A DNA stretch of 39,433 nucleotides from an uncultured Azohydromonas sp. (GTDB taxonomy: Bacteria > Pseudomonadota > Gammaproteobacteria > Burkholderiales > Burkholderiaceae_C): positions 1 to 39,433 of the forward strand of contig NZ_CALAOH010000106.1 of assembly GCF_937926365.1 (NCBI RefSeq), in the 5' to 3' direction. Position numbers and translations under genes: made by a program. Below are positions 26,622 to 34,949 of the stretch, in pieces; position 1 is the first letter of the stretch; every line of letters begins with the position of its first letter. Under the pieces are notes generated by a model. The model was not told where the DNA came from. It was given only the letters and a program-made list of their open reading frames with translations, and made no database searches.

Positions 26622-28490
26622 ATGAACCAACCCGCCATGGAAGGCTTGCGCTTGAACGTCCCCGCTTATGTCCGCCACAACCGTCTGGTCGCCTGGGTCG
26701 CCGAGATCGCAGCCCTGACCGAAGCCCGTGACGTGTACTGGTGCGATGGCTCGCAGGAGGAGTACGACCGTCTGTGCCAGCAGCTCGTGGACGCCGGCAC
26801 CATGAAGCGCCTGAACTCGGCCAAGCGCCCCAACAGCTACCTGGCCTGCAGCGACCCGAGCGACGTGGCCCGCGTCGAGGACCGCACCTTCATCTGCTCC
26901 GAAACGCAGGAAGGCGCCGGCCCGACCAACAACTGGATGGCCCCGGCCGAGATGCGCGCCCTGCTGCAGACCGGCGAGAACGCGCTGTTCCGCGGCGCCA
27001 TGCGTGGCCGCACGCTGTACGTGGTGCCCTTCTCCATGGGCCCGCTGGGCTCGCCCATCAGCCAGCTGGGCGTGGAGCTCTCCGACAGCGCCTACGTGGC
27101 CGTGAACATGCGCATCATGACCCGCATGGGCAAGCGCGTGCTGGAGCTGCTGGGCGAGGATGGCGAGTTCGTGCCCTGCGTGCACACCGTGGGCGCGCCG
27201 CTGGCCGAAGGCCAGAAGGACGTGACCTGGCCCTGCAACAAGACCAAGTACATCGTCCACTATCCCGCCACGCGCGAGATCTGGTCCTACGGCTCGGGCT
27301 ACGGCGGCAACGCGCTGCTGGGCAAGAAGTGCTTCGCGCTGCGTATCGCCTCCAACATGGGCCGCGACGAGGGCTGGCTGGCTGAGCACATGCTGGTGCT
27401 GGGCGTGACCGACCCGGCGGGCAAGAAGCACCACGTGGCCGCTGCTTTCCCCAGCGCTTGCGGCAAGACCAACTTCGCGATGCTGGTGCCGCCGGCGGGC
27501 TTCGAGGGCTGGAAGGTCACCACCATCGGTGACGACATCGCCTGGATCAAGCCCACCGCCGACGGCAAGCTGCGCGCGATCAACCCCGAGGCCGGCTACT
27601 TCGGCGTGGCCCCGGGCACCAACGAGAAGACCAACCCCAACTGCATGGCCTCGCTGCAGCGCGACGTGATCTTCACGAACGTCGCCCTGACCGACGACGG
27701 CGACGTGTGGTGGGAGGGCATGACCGACGAGGCCCCGGCGCACCTGATCGACTGGCAGGGCCAGGACTGGACGCCGCAGATCGCCAAGGAAACGGGCCGC
27801 AAGGCCGCGCACCCGAACGCGCGCTTCACGGTGGCCGCCACCAACAACCCGGTGCTGGACCCCGAGTGGGACAACCCCGAGGGCGTGGTCATCGACGCCT
27901 TCATCTTCGGCGGCCGCCGCTCCACCACGGTGCCGCTGGTGACCGAGGCGCGCGACTGGGTCGAGGGCGTGTACATGGCCGCCACCATGGGCAGCGAGAC
28001 CACCGCCGCCGCCGCCGGCCAGCAGGGCGTGGTGCGCCGCGACCCGTTCGCGATGCTGCCCTTCGCCGGCTACCACATGGGCGCCTACTTCAAGCACTGG
28101 CTGAACCTGGGCGCCAAGCTGCAGGAGCAGGGCGCGAAGCTGCCGGGCATCTTCTGCGTCAACTGGTTCCGCAAGGGCGCCGACGGCAAGTTCACCTGGC
28201 CGGGCTACGGCGAGAACATGCGCGTGCTGCAGTGGATCCTGGGCCGCGTCGAGGGCACCGCGCCCAAGGGCGAGGAGCACCTGTTCGGCACCACGCCGCG
28301 CTACGAGGACCTGAACTGGACCGGCCTGAACTTCTCGGCCGACCAGTTCAAGAGCGTCACCAGCATCGACCGCGAGGCCTGGCTGCACGAAGTCAAGCTG
28401 CACGACGAGCTGTTCGAGCTGCTCAAGAGCCACCTGCCCGCCGAGCTGGCCGAAGCCAAGGCCCGCCTGGAGAAGCACCTGACGGCCTGA
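26622..28490 (+). CDS. pckG: Phosphoenolpyruvate carboxykinase (GTP)
   Basis: A 622-residue GTP-type PEPCK that makes phosphoenolpyruvate from oxaloacetate for gluconeogenesis. The kinase P-loop is PSACGKTN (277-284) with the reactive hyper-conserved cysteine, preceded by VAAAF. Other family features: PTNNWMAP (101-108), the substrate loop SPISQLG, YGSGYGGNALLGKKCFALRIAS, TIGDDIAWIK for metal binding, GYFGVAPGTNEKTNPN, and FIFGGRRSTTVPLVTEA. It is unrelated in sequence to ATP-type PckA. Codon use is the cleanest of the window, with strongly C/G-ending codons, suggesting high expression. A rho-independent terminator follows. Confidence 0.97.
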   Translation: MNQPAMEGLRLNVPAYVRHNRLVAWVAEIAALTEARDVYWCDGSQEEYDRLCQQLVDAGTMKRLNSAKRPNSYLACSDPSDVARVEDRTFICSETQEGAGPTNNWMAPAEMRALLQTGENALFRGAMRGRTLYVVPFSMGPLGSPISQLGVELSDSAYVAVNMRIMTRMGKRVLELLGEDGEFVPCVHTVGAPLAEGQKDVTWPCNKTKYIVHYPATREIWSYGSGYGGNALLGKKCFALRIASNMGRDEGWLAEHMLVLGVTDPAGKKHHVAAAFPSACGKTNFAMLVPPAGFEGWKVTTIGDDIAWIKPTADGKLRAINPEAGYFGVAPGTNEKTNPNCMASLQRDVIFTNVALTDDGDVWWEGMTDEAPAHLIDWQGQDWTPQIAKETGRKAAHPNARFTVAATNNPVLDPEWDNPEGVVIDAFIFGGRRSTTVPLVTEARDWVEGVYMAATMGSETTAAAAGQQGVVRRDPFAMLPFAGYHMGAYFKHWLNLGAKLQEQGAKLPGIFCVNWFRKGADGKFTWPGYGENMRVLQWILGRVEGTAPKGEEHLFGTTPRYEDLNWTGLNFSADQFKSVTSIDREAWLHEVKLHDELFELLKSHLPAELAEAKARLEKHLTA

Positions 28491-28512
28491 CGCCCGCCAG
28501 CTCCGCTGCGTG

Positions 28513-28543
28513 AAGGCCCGCCCCGCGCGGGCCTTTTCTTTTT
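28513..28543 (+). terminator. Rho-independent terminator of pckG
   Basis: GGCCCGC (28515-28521) and GCGGGCC (28527-28533), extended by AA/TT, form a stem with a 5-base loop, followed by TTTTCTTTTT (28534-28543). It is 22 bases past the pckG stop. Confidence 0.9.
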
Positions 28544-28598
28544 CATGGCGCCGGCCCTGCATCGGGACGGATCGGCGGCATGGCCGACAATTCCGCAC

Positions 28599-29381
<783 letters not shown>

Positions 29382-29390
29382 GCTGAACGC

Positions 29391-30167
29391 ATGCGCCTGC
29401 AGCTGCTGTCGGACCTGCATCTCGAAACCGAGAGCTTCACGCCCGAACCCGCGCCGGGCGCGGAGCTGCTGGTACTGGCCGGCGACATCGACAGCCGCTG
29501 GAAGGCGCTGGAGCTGTTCGCCCACTGGCCGGTACCGGTGCTGTTCGTGGCCGGCAACCACGAGTTCGACCGCCGCGACATGGACGCGGCCTGGACCGCG
29601 CTGCGCGCGCGCTGTGCCGAGCTGAAGCTGCGGTTGCTGGAGCGCGAGCGCCTCGTCTGGACCGCGGCCGACGGGCGTCGCGTGCGCTTCGTGGGCACGG
29701 TGCGCTGGAGCGACTTCGAGGTCTTCGGCGCCGCACAGCGCGTCAAGGCGCAGCGCGCGGGCGGCTACTTTGCCCGGGTGCAGCAGTCCACCCGCGGCGG
29801 CGCGCTCTTCGACACCGCGGCGGTGCGCGAGGAAGGGCTGCTGTGCAGGCAATGGCTGGAGCGGGAGCTGGCAGAGCCGGCGCAGGACCGCTGGGACGCC
29901 ACGGTGGTGGTGACGCACTTCGCCCCCAGCCTGCGCAGCGCCGATCCGCGCTACGGCCGCCAGGCCAGCACCGCCAGCTTCTGCAACGCCGATGACGACC
30001 TCTTCCCAGGCGTGGACCTGTGGCTGCATGGCCACGTGCACCGCCGCCACGACTACGTCGTCGAGCACCCGGACGGCCGCCGCACGCGCGTGGTGTGCCA
30101 GGCGCGCGGCGCCGCCGACAAGGGCGAGCCCGAAGGCTTCGAGCCCCTGCGCCTGATCGAGCTCTGA
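29391..30167 (+). CDS. Calcineurin-like metallophosphoesterase
   Basis: A 258-residue cytoplasmic phosphoesterase. The five metal-binding blocks are present: SDLHLE (Asp8, His10), LAGDIDS, VAGNHEFD, VVTHFAPS and the final LHGHVHRRHDY. This is the dinuclear metal site of the calcineurin-like superfamily (YfcE, CpdA, phage lambda phosphatase). The substrate may be a phosphodiester, nucleotide or protein phosphate and cannot be predicted. It follows the YecA-like gene by nine bases, so is likely co-transcribed; no functional link between them is known. Compared with CpdA the protein has a longer insert between blocks 3 and 4 (about residues 75-165). Confidence 0.88.
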   Translation: MRLQLLSDLHLETESFTPEPAPGAELLVLAGDIDSRWKALELFAHWPVPVLFVAGNHEFDRRDMDAAWTALRARCAELKLRLLERERLVWTAADGRRVRFVGTVRWSDFEVFGAAQRVKAQRAGGYFARVQQSTRGGALFDTAAVREEGLLCRQWLERELAEPAQDRWDATVVVTHFAPSLRSADPRYGRQASTASFCNADDDLFPGVDLWLHGHVHRRHDYVVEHPDGRRTRVVCQARGAADKGEPEGFEPLRLIEL

Positions 30168-30169
30168 GG

Positions 30170-30204
30170 TCTGACCGTCTTGATGTTGGACAAGGGCGGT
30201 CAGA
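30170..30204 (+). promoter_or_regulatory. Inverted repeat enclosing a degenerate FNR-type site, upstream of the usp gene
   Basis: TCTGACCG (30170-30177) and CGGTCAGA (30197-30204) are exact inverted 8-mers. In the loop, TTGAT-GTTG-GACAA (30180-30193) resembles the FNR/ANR dyad TTGAT-N4-ATCAA with the left half perfect and the right half 3/5. It may be the end of the upstream transcript, the usp promoter control site, or both. The -10 region is not clear. Confidence 0.35.
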
Positions 30205-30256
30205 GGGCGCGTGCGAAACTGCACACCTCTCAGCAACAAACTGGAAGGTTCACCCC

Positions 30257-30679
30257 ATGAAGATCCTTGTTCCCGTAGACGGCAGCCCCTACACCAAGCA
30301 CATGCTGGCTTACCTGGCGGAGCACGAGGAATGGCTCTCCGGCGCGCACCAGTACACCCTGCTGCACGTGGTGCCCGCGGTGCCGCCGCGCGCCGCCGCC
30401 GCGCTGGACAAGGACGTGGTCAAGGCCTACTACGAGAGCGAGGCCGAGAAGGTGTTCAAGCCCATCCGCACCTTCTTCAAGAACAAGGGCGTCGAGATCG
30501 ACTACGTGAGCAAGGTGGGTCACGCTGCCGACCACATCGCCGGCCTGGCCGACAAGGGCAAGTACGACCTGCTCATCATGGGCTCCCACGGCCACAGCGC
30601 CCTGGGCAACCTGGTGATGGGCTCCGTGACCACCAAGGTCATGGCGCACTGCAAGACTCCGGTGCTGCTGGTGCGCTGA
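30257..30679 (+). CDS. Universal stress protein (UspA family)
   Basis: A 140-residue single Usp domain. It opens with MKILVPVDGSPYTKHML, the first strand and nucleotide-proximal Asp, and ends with the ATP-binding signature GSHGHSALGNLVMGSVTTKVM, which matches G-2X-G-9X-G(S/T). It is therefore predicted to bind ATP. Usp proteins improve survival in stasis, anoxia and other stress, by unknown means. GGAAGG lies about nine bases before the ATG. The gene seems monocistronic, between a likely control region and a clear terminator. The possible upstream FNR-type site would fit the oxygen-limited induction seen for many Usp genes, but this is inference. Confidence 0.93.
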   Translation: MKILVPVDGSPYTKHMLAYLAEHEEWLSGAHQYTLLHVVPAVPPRAAAALDKDVVKAYYESEAEKVFKPIRTFFKNKGVEIDYVSKVGHAADHIAGLADKGKYDLLIMGSHGHSALGNLVMGSVTTKVMAHCKTPVLLVR

Positions 30680-30730
30680 GCGCCCGCTTCCCGCGCAGGA
30701 TTGCCCATGAGCGGCCCTGCGCCGCACGCG

Positions 30731-30760
30731 AATGCCGGCTCCGCGCCGGCATTGCTTTTT
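30731..30760 (+). terminator. Rho-independent terminator of the usp gene
   Basis: AATGCCGGC (30731-30739) and GCCGGCATT (30745-30753) form a perfect 9-bp stem with the loop TCCGC, followed by GCTTTTT. Confidence 0.9.
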
Positions 30761-30792
30761 GTGCGGCTGCCGCGCTTCGTGGCCTAGGCGGG

Positions 30793-30836
30793 CTCAGCAG
30801 CCGGGATCTGATCCGCGAAGGTCGCCGGCCGCTGAG
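30793..30836 (-). terminator. Hairpin downstream of the cysA1 stop
   Basis: CTCAGC-A-GCCGG (30793-30804) pairs with CCGGC-C-GCTGAG (30825-30836), eleven base pairs with one mismatch, ten bases past the stop of cysA copy 1 on the minus strand. No T-run follows, so termination is tentative. Confidence 0.4.
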
Positions 30837-30845
30837 CGTGCCGGG

Positions 30846-31907
30846 TCAAATCATCGCCGCCGGATCATCCGGCGCCTCTGCCTGCTCCACGAAGCGCGTG
30901 ACGCGCCGCGGCAGCAGCCAGGCCTGGGTGCCGGGCTCCAGTTTCAATTGCTCGCGCAGCGCCAGGTACTCCGCGCGCGGCAACTCCACGTCGATGTAGC
31001 TCTCGTCGTCCAGGCGCCGGAACTCCAGCCGCGTGTTGGGCCCCACCGTCAGCGCTTGCTGCAGCCGCCCGGGCAGCGCGCCCGGGCGCGGCTCGCCCAG
31101 GATCTGCAGCTCGTGTGGGCGCACGTAGGTCATCGTGACCTCGCCCTCCCGCGCCGCGCCATGGCCGGTGCGGCCGTGGAACAGGTTCACGTCGCCCAGG
31201 AACTGCAGCACGAAAGGCGTGGCCGGGTGGTCGTAGACCTCGTCCGGACGCCCGTCCTGCTCGATGCGGCCCTGGTTCATCACCACGATGCGGTCCGCCA
31301 CCTCCATCGCCTCGTCCTGGTCGTGCGTGACGAAGACGCTGGTGACGTGCATCTCGTCGTGCAGCCGTCGCAGCCAGCGCCGCAGCTCCTTGCGCACCTT
31401 GGCGTCCAGCGCGCCGAAGGGTTCGTCCAGCAGCAGTACCTTGGGCTCCACCGCCAGCGCGCGCGCCAGGGCGATGCGCTGCCGCTGCCCGCCCGAGAGC
31501 TGATGCGGATAGCGCTCGGCCAGCCAGTCCAGCTGCACCAGCTTCAGCAGCTCCGTCACCTTGGCGCGGATCTGCGCCTCGCTCGGCCGCGTGGCGCGCG
31601 GGCGCACGCGCAGCCCGAAGGCGACGTTCTCGAAGATGTTCATCTGCGGGAACAGCGCGTAGTGCTGGAACACGAAGCCCACGTTGCGCTCGCGCACCGC
31701 CGTGCGCGTGGCGTCGTCGCCGTGGAACAGCACGCTGCCGCCGTCGGGCTTCTCCAGGCCCGCGATGATGCGCAGCAGGGTGGTCTTGCCCGAGCCCGAC
31801 GGGCCCAGCAGCGCCACCAGCTCGCCGGAGTTGATGGTCAGGTTCAGGTTGTCGCAGACGGCCAGGCTGCCGAAGCGCTTGACGAGGTTCTTGACTTCAA
31901 TGCTCAT
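30846..31907 (-). CDS. cysA: Sulfate/thiosulfate ABC transporter ATPase, copy 1
   Basis: A 353-residue ABC ATPase that powers sulfate uptake. Walker A is GPSGSGKT (35-42), the signature is LSGGQRQR (137-144), Walker B is VLLLDEPFGALD (from 157), and the switch histidine lies in VFVTHDQDEAMEVADR. The C-terminal ~110 residues form the regulatory TOBE-type domain typical of CysA (HELQILGEPRPGALPGRLQQALTVGPNTRLEF). It begins six bases after cysW1 and is the last gene of cluster 1 (sbp1-cysT1-cysW1-cysA1). The N-terminal half is very similar to the copy at 34950-35936, whose C-terminal domain is about 25 residues shorter. Confidence 0.95.
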   Translation of the reverse strand: MSIEVKNLVKRFGSLAVCDNLNLTINSGELVALLGPSGSGKTTLLRIIAGLEKPDGGSVLFHGDDATRTAVRERNVGFVFQHYALFPQMNIFENVAFGLRVRPRATRPSEAQIRAKVTELLKLVQLDWLAERYPHQLSGGQRQRIALARALAVEPKVLLLDEPFGALDAKVRKELRRWLRRLHDEMHVTSVFVTHDQDEAMEVADRIVVMNQGRIEQDGRPDEVYDHPATPFVLQFLGDVNLFHGRTGHGAAREGEVTMTYVRPHELQILGEPRPGALPGRLQQALTVGPNTRLEFRRLDDESYIDVELPRAEYLALREQLKLEPGTQAWLLPRRVTRFVEQAEAPDDPAAMI

Positions 31908-31913
31908 GGGACT

Positions 31914-32789
31914 TCACTCGCTCTGGCTGGCCTGCTTGAGCTGCGCCTTCATGCGCCGCTCGACGATGTACTTCAGTGCCAGCGTCACCAGCGCCAGCGC
32001 CGCCAGCAGCGAGGCCACGGCGAAGGCGGCGGCGAACTGGTACTCGTTGTAAAGAATCTCGATGTGCAGCGGCATGGTGTTGGTCTGGCCGCGGATGTGG
32101 CCCGACACCACGCTGACCGCGCCGAACTCGCCCATGGCGCGCGCGTTGCACAGGATCACGCCGTACAGCAGCGCCCACTTCACGTTGGGCAGCGTCACGC
32201 GGCGGAAGGTCTGCCAGCCCGAGGCGCCCAGCACCGTGGCCGCCTCCTCCTGCTCCACGCCCTGCGCCTGCATCAGCGGAATCAGCTCGCGCGCGACGAA
32301 GGGGAAGGTGATGAACAGCGTGGCCAGCACGATCGCCGGCACGGCAAAGATGATCTTGATCTCGTGCAGCTGCAGCCACGCGCCCAGCCAGCCCTGCAGT
32401 CCGAACACCAGGATGTAGATCAGGCCGGCGATCACCGGGCTGACCGAGAAGGGCAGGTCGATGAGCGTGAGCAGCACACTCTTGCCGCGGAACTCGAACT
32501 TCGCGATCGCCCACGCGGCGGCCACGCCGAACACGAGGTTCAGCGGCACCGAGATGCCCGCGGCGATCAGCGTGAGCTTGATGGCCGCGGCGGCATCGGG
32601 CTCCGTGATCGCCTCCAGGTACACCTCGAAGCCCTTCTTGAAGGCTTCGATGAACACCAGCACCAGCGGCACGAACAGGAAGAGGGTCAGGAAAGCCAGC
32701 GCCACGCCGATGAGCGTGCGCCGTACCCAGGCCGGCTCGGTGGTGGGCGCGTCGGGAAAGCTGGAGGAGGAAGACATGGGGTTGCTCAT
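31914..32789 (-). CDS. cysW: Sulfate ABC transporter permease CysW, copy 1
   Basis: A 291-residue inner-membrane permease with about six to seven helices. The ABC EAA loop, which couples to the ATPase, is EQEEAATVLGASGWQTFRRVTLPNVKWALLYG. The CysW-specific end ILCNARAMGEFGAVSVVSGHIRGQTNTMPLHIEILYNEYQ is intact and separates it from CysT. The start is the ATG at 32789, which overlaps the stop of cysT1 by one base (TGATG), so translation is coupled. The first ~20 residues are Ser/Pro-rich and divergent from copy 2; the membrane core is nearly the same. Confidence 0.95.
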   Translation of the reverse strand: MSNPMSSSSSFPDAPTTEPAWVRRTLIGVALAFLTLFLFVPLVLVFIEAFKKGFEVYLEAITEPDAAAAIKLTLIAAGISVPLNLVFGVAAAWAIAKFEFRGKSVLLTLIDLPFSVSPVIAGLIYILVFGLQGWLGAWLQLHEIKIIFAVPAIVLATLFITFPFVARELIPLMQAQGVEQEEAATVLGASGWQTFRRVTLPNVKWALLYGVILCNARAMGEFGAVSVVSGHIRGQTNTMPLHIEILYNEYQFAAAFAVASLLAALALVTLALKYIVERRMKAQLKQASQSE

Positions 32790-33622
32790 CAGCGGCCCTC
32801 CCGGCGGCGGGACCAGGCCTGCAGCGAATTGATCAGCAGCAGCATCACGAAGCTCGTCACCAGCATCACCACGGCGATGGCCGTGGCGCCGGGCACGTCG
32901 TACTGCTCCAGCTTGGAAATGATCATCAGCGGCGTAATCTCGCTGACCATGGGCAGGTTGCCGGCGATGAAGATCACGCTGCCGTACTCGCCCAGCGCGC
33001 GGGCGAAGGCCAGCGCGAAACCGGTCAGCAGCGCGGGCGCCAGGATCGGCAAGGTCACGCGGGTAAAACACTGCCAGCGCGTGGCGCCCAGCGTGGCGGC
33101 GGCTTCCTCCAGCTCTCGGCCCAGGTCCTCCAGCACCGGCTGCAGCGTGCGCACCACGAAGGGCAGCCCGATGAACAGCAGCGCCACGAACACGCCCAAC
33201 GGCGTGAAACTGACCTTGAAGGGCAGGTATTGCCCGATCCATCCGTTCTCGGCGTACAGCGCCGTGAGCGTGATGCCGGCCACGGCCGTGGGCAGCGCGA
33301 AGGGCAGATCCACCAGCGCGTCCACCAGGCGCCGACCGGGGAAGTCATAGCGCACCAGCACCCAGGCGATCAGCAGGCCGAAGAAGGCGTTGACCAGCGC
33401 CGCGATGAAGGAGGCGCCGAAGGTCAGCCGGTAGGAGGCCACCACGCGCGGCGCGGCCACGGCGTCCCAGAAGGCCTCGGGCGTCATGGTCGCGGCCTTG
33501 AGGAAGGCAGCGGACAGCGGGATGAGCACCACGAGGCTGAGGTACAGCAGCGTGAAGCCCAGCGCCAGGTCGAAGCCTGGCAGCACGCTGTGGCGCTTGA
33601 GCAGGGTGCGGGAGAAAAGCAT
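32789..33622 (-). CDS. cysT: Sulfate ABC transporter permease CysT (CysU), copy 1
   Basis: A 277-residue permease that pairs with CysW. It starts MLFSRTLLKRHSVLPGFDLALGFTLLYLSLVVLIPLSAAF, the family N-terminus with the first helix. The CysT signature DALVDLPFALPTAVAGITLTALYAENGWIGQ and the EAA loop ELEEAAATLGATRWQCFTRVTLP are present, ending GEYGSVIFIAGNLPMVSEITPL. It follows sbp1 after 139 bp with a hairpin between, whereas in cluster 2 the same junction is only 20 bp. I see no good ribosome site before the ATG at 33622; upstream in-frame codons are not CysT-like. Confidence 0.95.
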   Translation of the reverse strand: MLFSRTLLKRHSVLPGFDLALGFTLLYLSLVVLIPLSAAFLKAATMTPEAFWDAVAAPRVVASYRLTFGASFIAALVNAFFGLLIAWVLVRYDFPGRRLVDALVDLPFALPTAVAGITLTALYAENGWIGQYLPFKVSFTPLGVFVALLFIGLPFVVRTLQPVLEDLGRELEEAAATLGATRWQCFTRVTLPILAPALLTGFALAFARALGEYGSVIFIAGNLPMVSEITPLMIISKLEQYDVPGATAIAVVMLVTSFVMLLLINSLQAWSRRREGR

Positions 33623-33631
33623 GACGAAGGC

Positions 33632-33665
33632 AAGGCGCAGCCGCCCGGGAGGACGGATGCGCCTT
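33632..33665 (-). repeat. Hairpin between sbp1 and cysT1
   Basis: AAGGCGCA (33632-33639) and TGCGCCTT (33658-33665) are exact inverted copies with CCCGGG in the loop. It lies in the transcribed 139-bp gap, ten bases before cysT1. Such hairpins after receptor genes commonly stabilise upstream mRNA so the receptor is made in excess. Confidence 0.45.
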
Positions 33666-33761
33666 GTCGGATAGGGGAAACCGGGGATTCTGGCGCACGG
33701 GAGCAGGGCCGGCGCCGGGGGCGGGGCAGGCGGCGCGCTGTCGGCCGCCCGCCGGCGTGAA

Positions 33762-34781
33762 TTACTTCTTGGCCACGATCTGGTCGTAGATGCCGCCGTC
33801 GTTGAAGTGCTCGGCCTGCGCCTTCTTCCAGCCGCCGAAGACCTCGTCCACCGTGAAGGTGGCGACGTTGGGGAAGTCCTTGGCATGCGCGGCCAGCAAC
33901 TTGGCGTCGCGCGGACGCAGGTTGTGCTTCACGGCGATCTGCTGCGCCTCTTCCGACCAGAGGTACTTCAGGTAGGCCTCGGCCTGCTTGCGCGTGCCCT
34001 TGCGGTCCACCACCTTGTCCACCACGGCTACCGGGTTCTCCGCCAGCACGGTCCGGGCCGGATAGACGAAATCGAAGTTCTTGCCGAACTCCTCGACGAT
34101 GGACTGCACCTCGCTCTCGAAGGTGCACAGCACGTCGCCGATGTTGCGCTGCGCGAAGGTGGTGGTGGCCGCGCGGCCGCCGCCGTCGAACACCGGCACG
34201 TTGGCGAAGATCTTCTGCACCAGTTCGCGCGCCTGCGCCGCGTTGCCGCCGCCCTTGATCACCGAGCCCCAGGCGCCCAGGTACGTGTAGCGGCCGTTGC
34301 CCGTGACCTTGGGGTTGGGAATGACGACGCTGACGCCGGGCTTGGCCAGGTCGGACCAGTCCTTGATGCCCTTGGGATTGCCCTTGCGCACCAGGAACAT
34401 GGTCACCGAGGAGGTGGGTGCGGCATTGTTGGGCAGGCGCTTGGCCCAGTCGGCGGCGATGAGGCCCTTGTCGGCCACCACGTCGATGTCCAGCGCCTGG
34501 TTCATGGTGATGACGTCGGCGTCCAGGCCCTCGATCACCGCGCGGGCCTGCTTGCTGGAGCCGCCGTGCGACTGGTTGAGCGTGATGTCCTCGCCGGCGG
34601 TCTTCTTCCAGTAGGCGGCGAAGGCCTTGTTGTAGTCCTTGTAGAACTCGCGCGCGACGTCGTAGCTGACGTTGAGCAGCGTCACCGGCGCGGCGTGCAC
34701 CAGGGTGGGCAGCGCGCCGGCGAGTGCGGCGGCCGGGGCGCCGAGGACGAGGCGGCGGCGCAGGGGATTGCGAACGGTCAT
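33762..34781 (-). CDS. sbp: Periplasmic sulfate-binding protein, copy 1
   Basis: A 339-residue receptor. The N-terminus NPLRRRLVLGAPAAALAGALPTLVHA is a signal peptide cut near VHA-AP; its arginine cluster is longer than in a plain Sec signal and faintly recalls a Tat signal. The mature protein begins VTLLNVSYDVAREFYKDYN and carries the sulfate-site stretch NQSHGGSSKQARAVIEGLDADVITM, then WSDLAKPGVSVVIPNPKVTGNGRYTYLGAWG and VFDGGGRAATTTFAQRNIGDVLCTFESE. These are shared by Sbp and CysP and bind the anion without counter-ions. It is the first gene of cluster 1 with its own promoter, and a paralogue of the protein at 37775-38767. Confidence 0.95.
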   Translation of the reverse strand: MTVRNPLRRRLVLGAPAAALAGALPTLVHAAPVTLLNVSYDVAREFYKDYNKAFAAYWKKTAGEDITLNQSHGGSSKQARAVIEGLDADVITMNQALDIDVVADKGLIAADWAKRLPNNAAPTSSVTMFLVRKGNPKGIKDWSDLAKPGVSVVIPNPKVTGNGRYTYLGAWGSVIKGGGNAAQARELVQKIFANVPVFDGGGRAATTTFAQRNIGDVLCTFESEVQSIVEEFGKNFDFVYPARTVLAENPVAVVDKVVDRKGTRKQAEAYLKYLWSEEAQQIAVKHNLRPRDAKLLAAHAKDFPNVATFTVDEVFGGWKKAQAEHFNDGGIYDQIVAKK

Positions 34782-34829
34782 GGCGGCAGGGACCCCGCGA
34801 AAACGGGATGGATTTTTTGAACGGCGGCC

Positions 34830-34883
34830 ATGGTAGGCGAGGCCGCCGGGCCGCCCAAGGAAACGATTTTCAGAAGCTTATGC
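34830..34883 (-). promoter_or_regulatory. Promoter of sulfate cluster 1 with candidate CysB-type site
   Basis: On the minus strand: GCATAAGC (34876-34883), then 17 bases, -35-like TTGGGC (34853-34858), 17 bases, -10-like TACCAT (34830-34835). The same three elements with the same two spacings precede sbp2. GGCGGCC/GGCCGCC (34823-34829 and 34841-34847) flank the -10. The activator is inferred to be CysB or Cbl; no site has been proven. Confidence 0.6.
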
Positions 34884-34899
34884 CCGTCCCGCACCCGGG

Positions 34900-34921
34900 C
34901 CGGGGCGCCGCCGGGCCCCGG
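34900..34921 (-). terminator. GC hairpin between cluster 2 and cluster 1
   Basis: CCGGGGC (34900-34906) and GCCCCGG (34915-34921) form a 7-bp stem about 30 bases past the cysA2 stop (34950). No T-run follows. If it ends transcription, cluster 1 depends on its own promoter; if it leaks, the eight genes may be partly co-transcribed. Confidence 0.4.
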
Positions 34922-34949
34922 AGTGCGCCGTGGCGCCCGGGCCGCGTCC

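Noticed and set aside
26257..26625. A 122-codon plus-strand frame spanning the gap before pckG
   Set aside because: No ribosome site, Arg/Ser/Thr-rich random composition, overlaps the MOSC start region and the pckG start.
28545..28598. Upstream ATG for the YecA-like protein
   Set aside because: It starts directly at the end of the pckG terminator, leaving no room for a promoter, and the added residues are not family-like.
30732..33350. An 872-codon open frame opposite cysA1, cysW1 and cysT1
   Set aside because: It is antisense to three clearly recognisable genes, is rich in Arg/His/Gln, and has no domain. Long empty frames are normal in 70% GC DNA.
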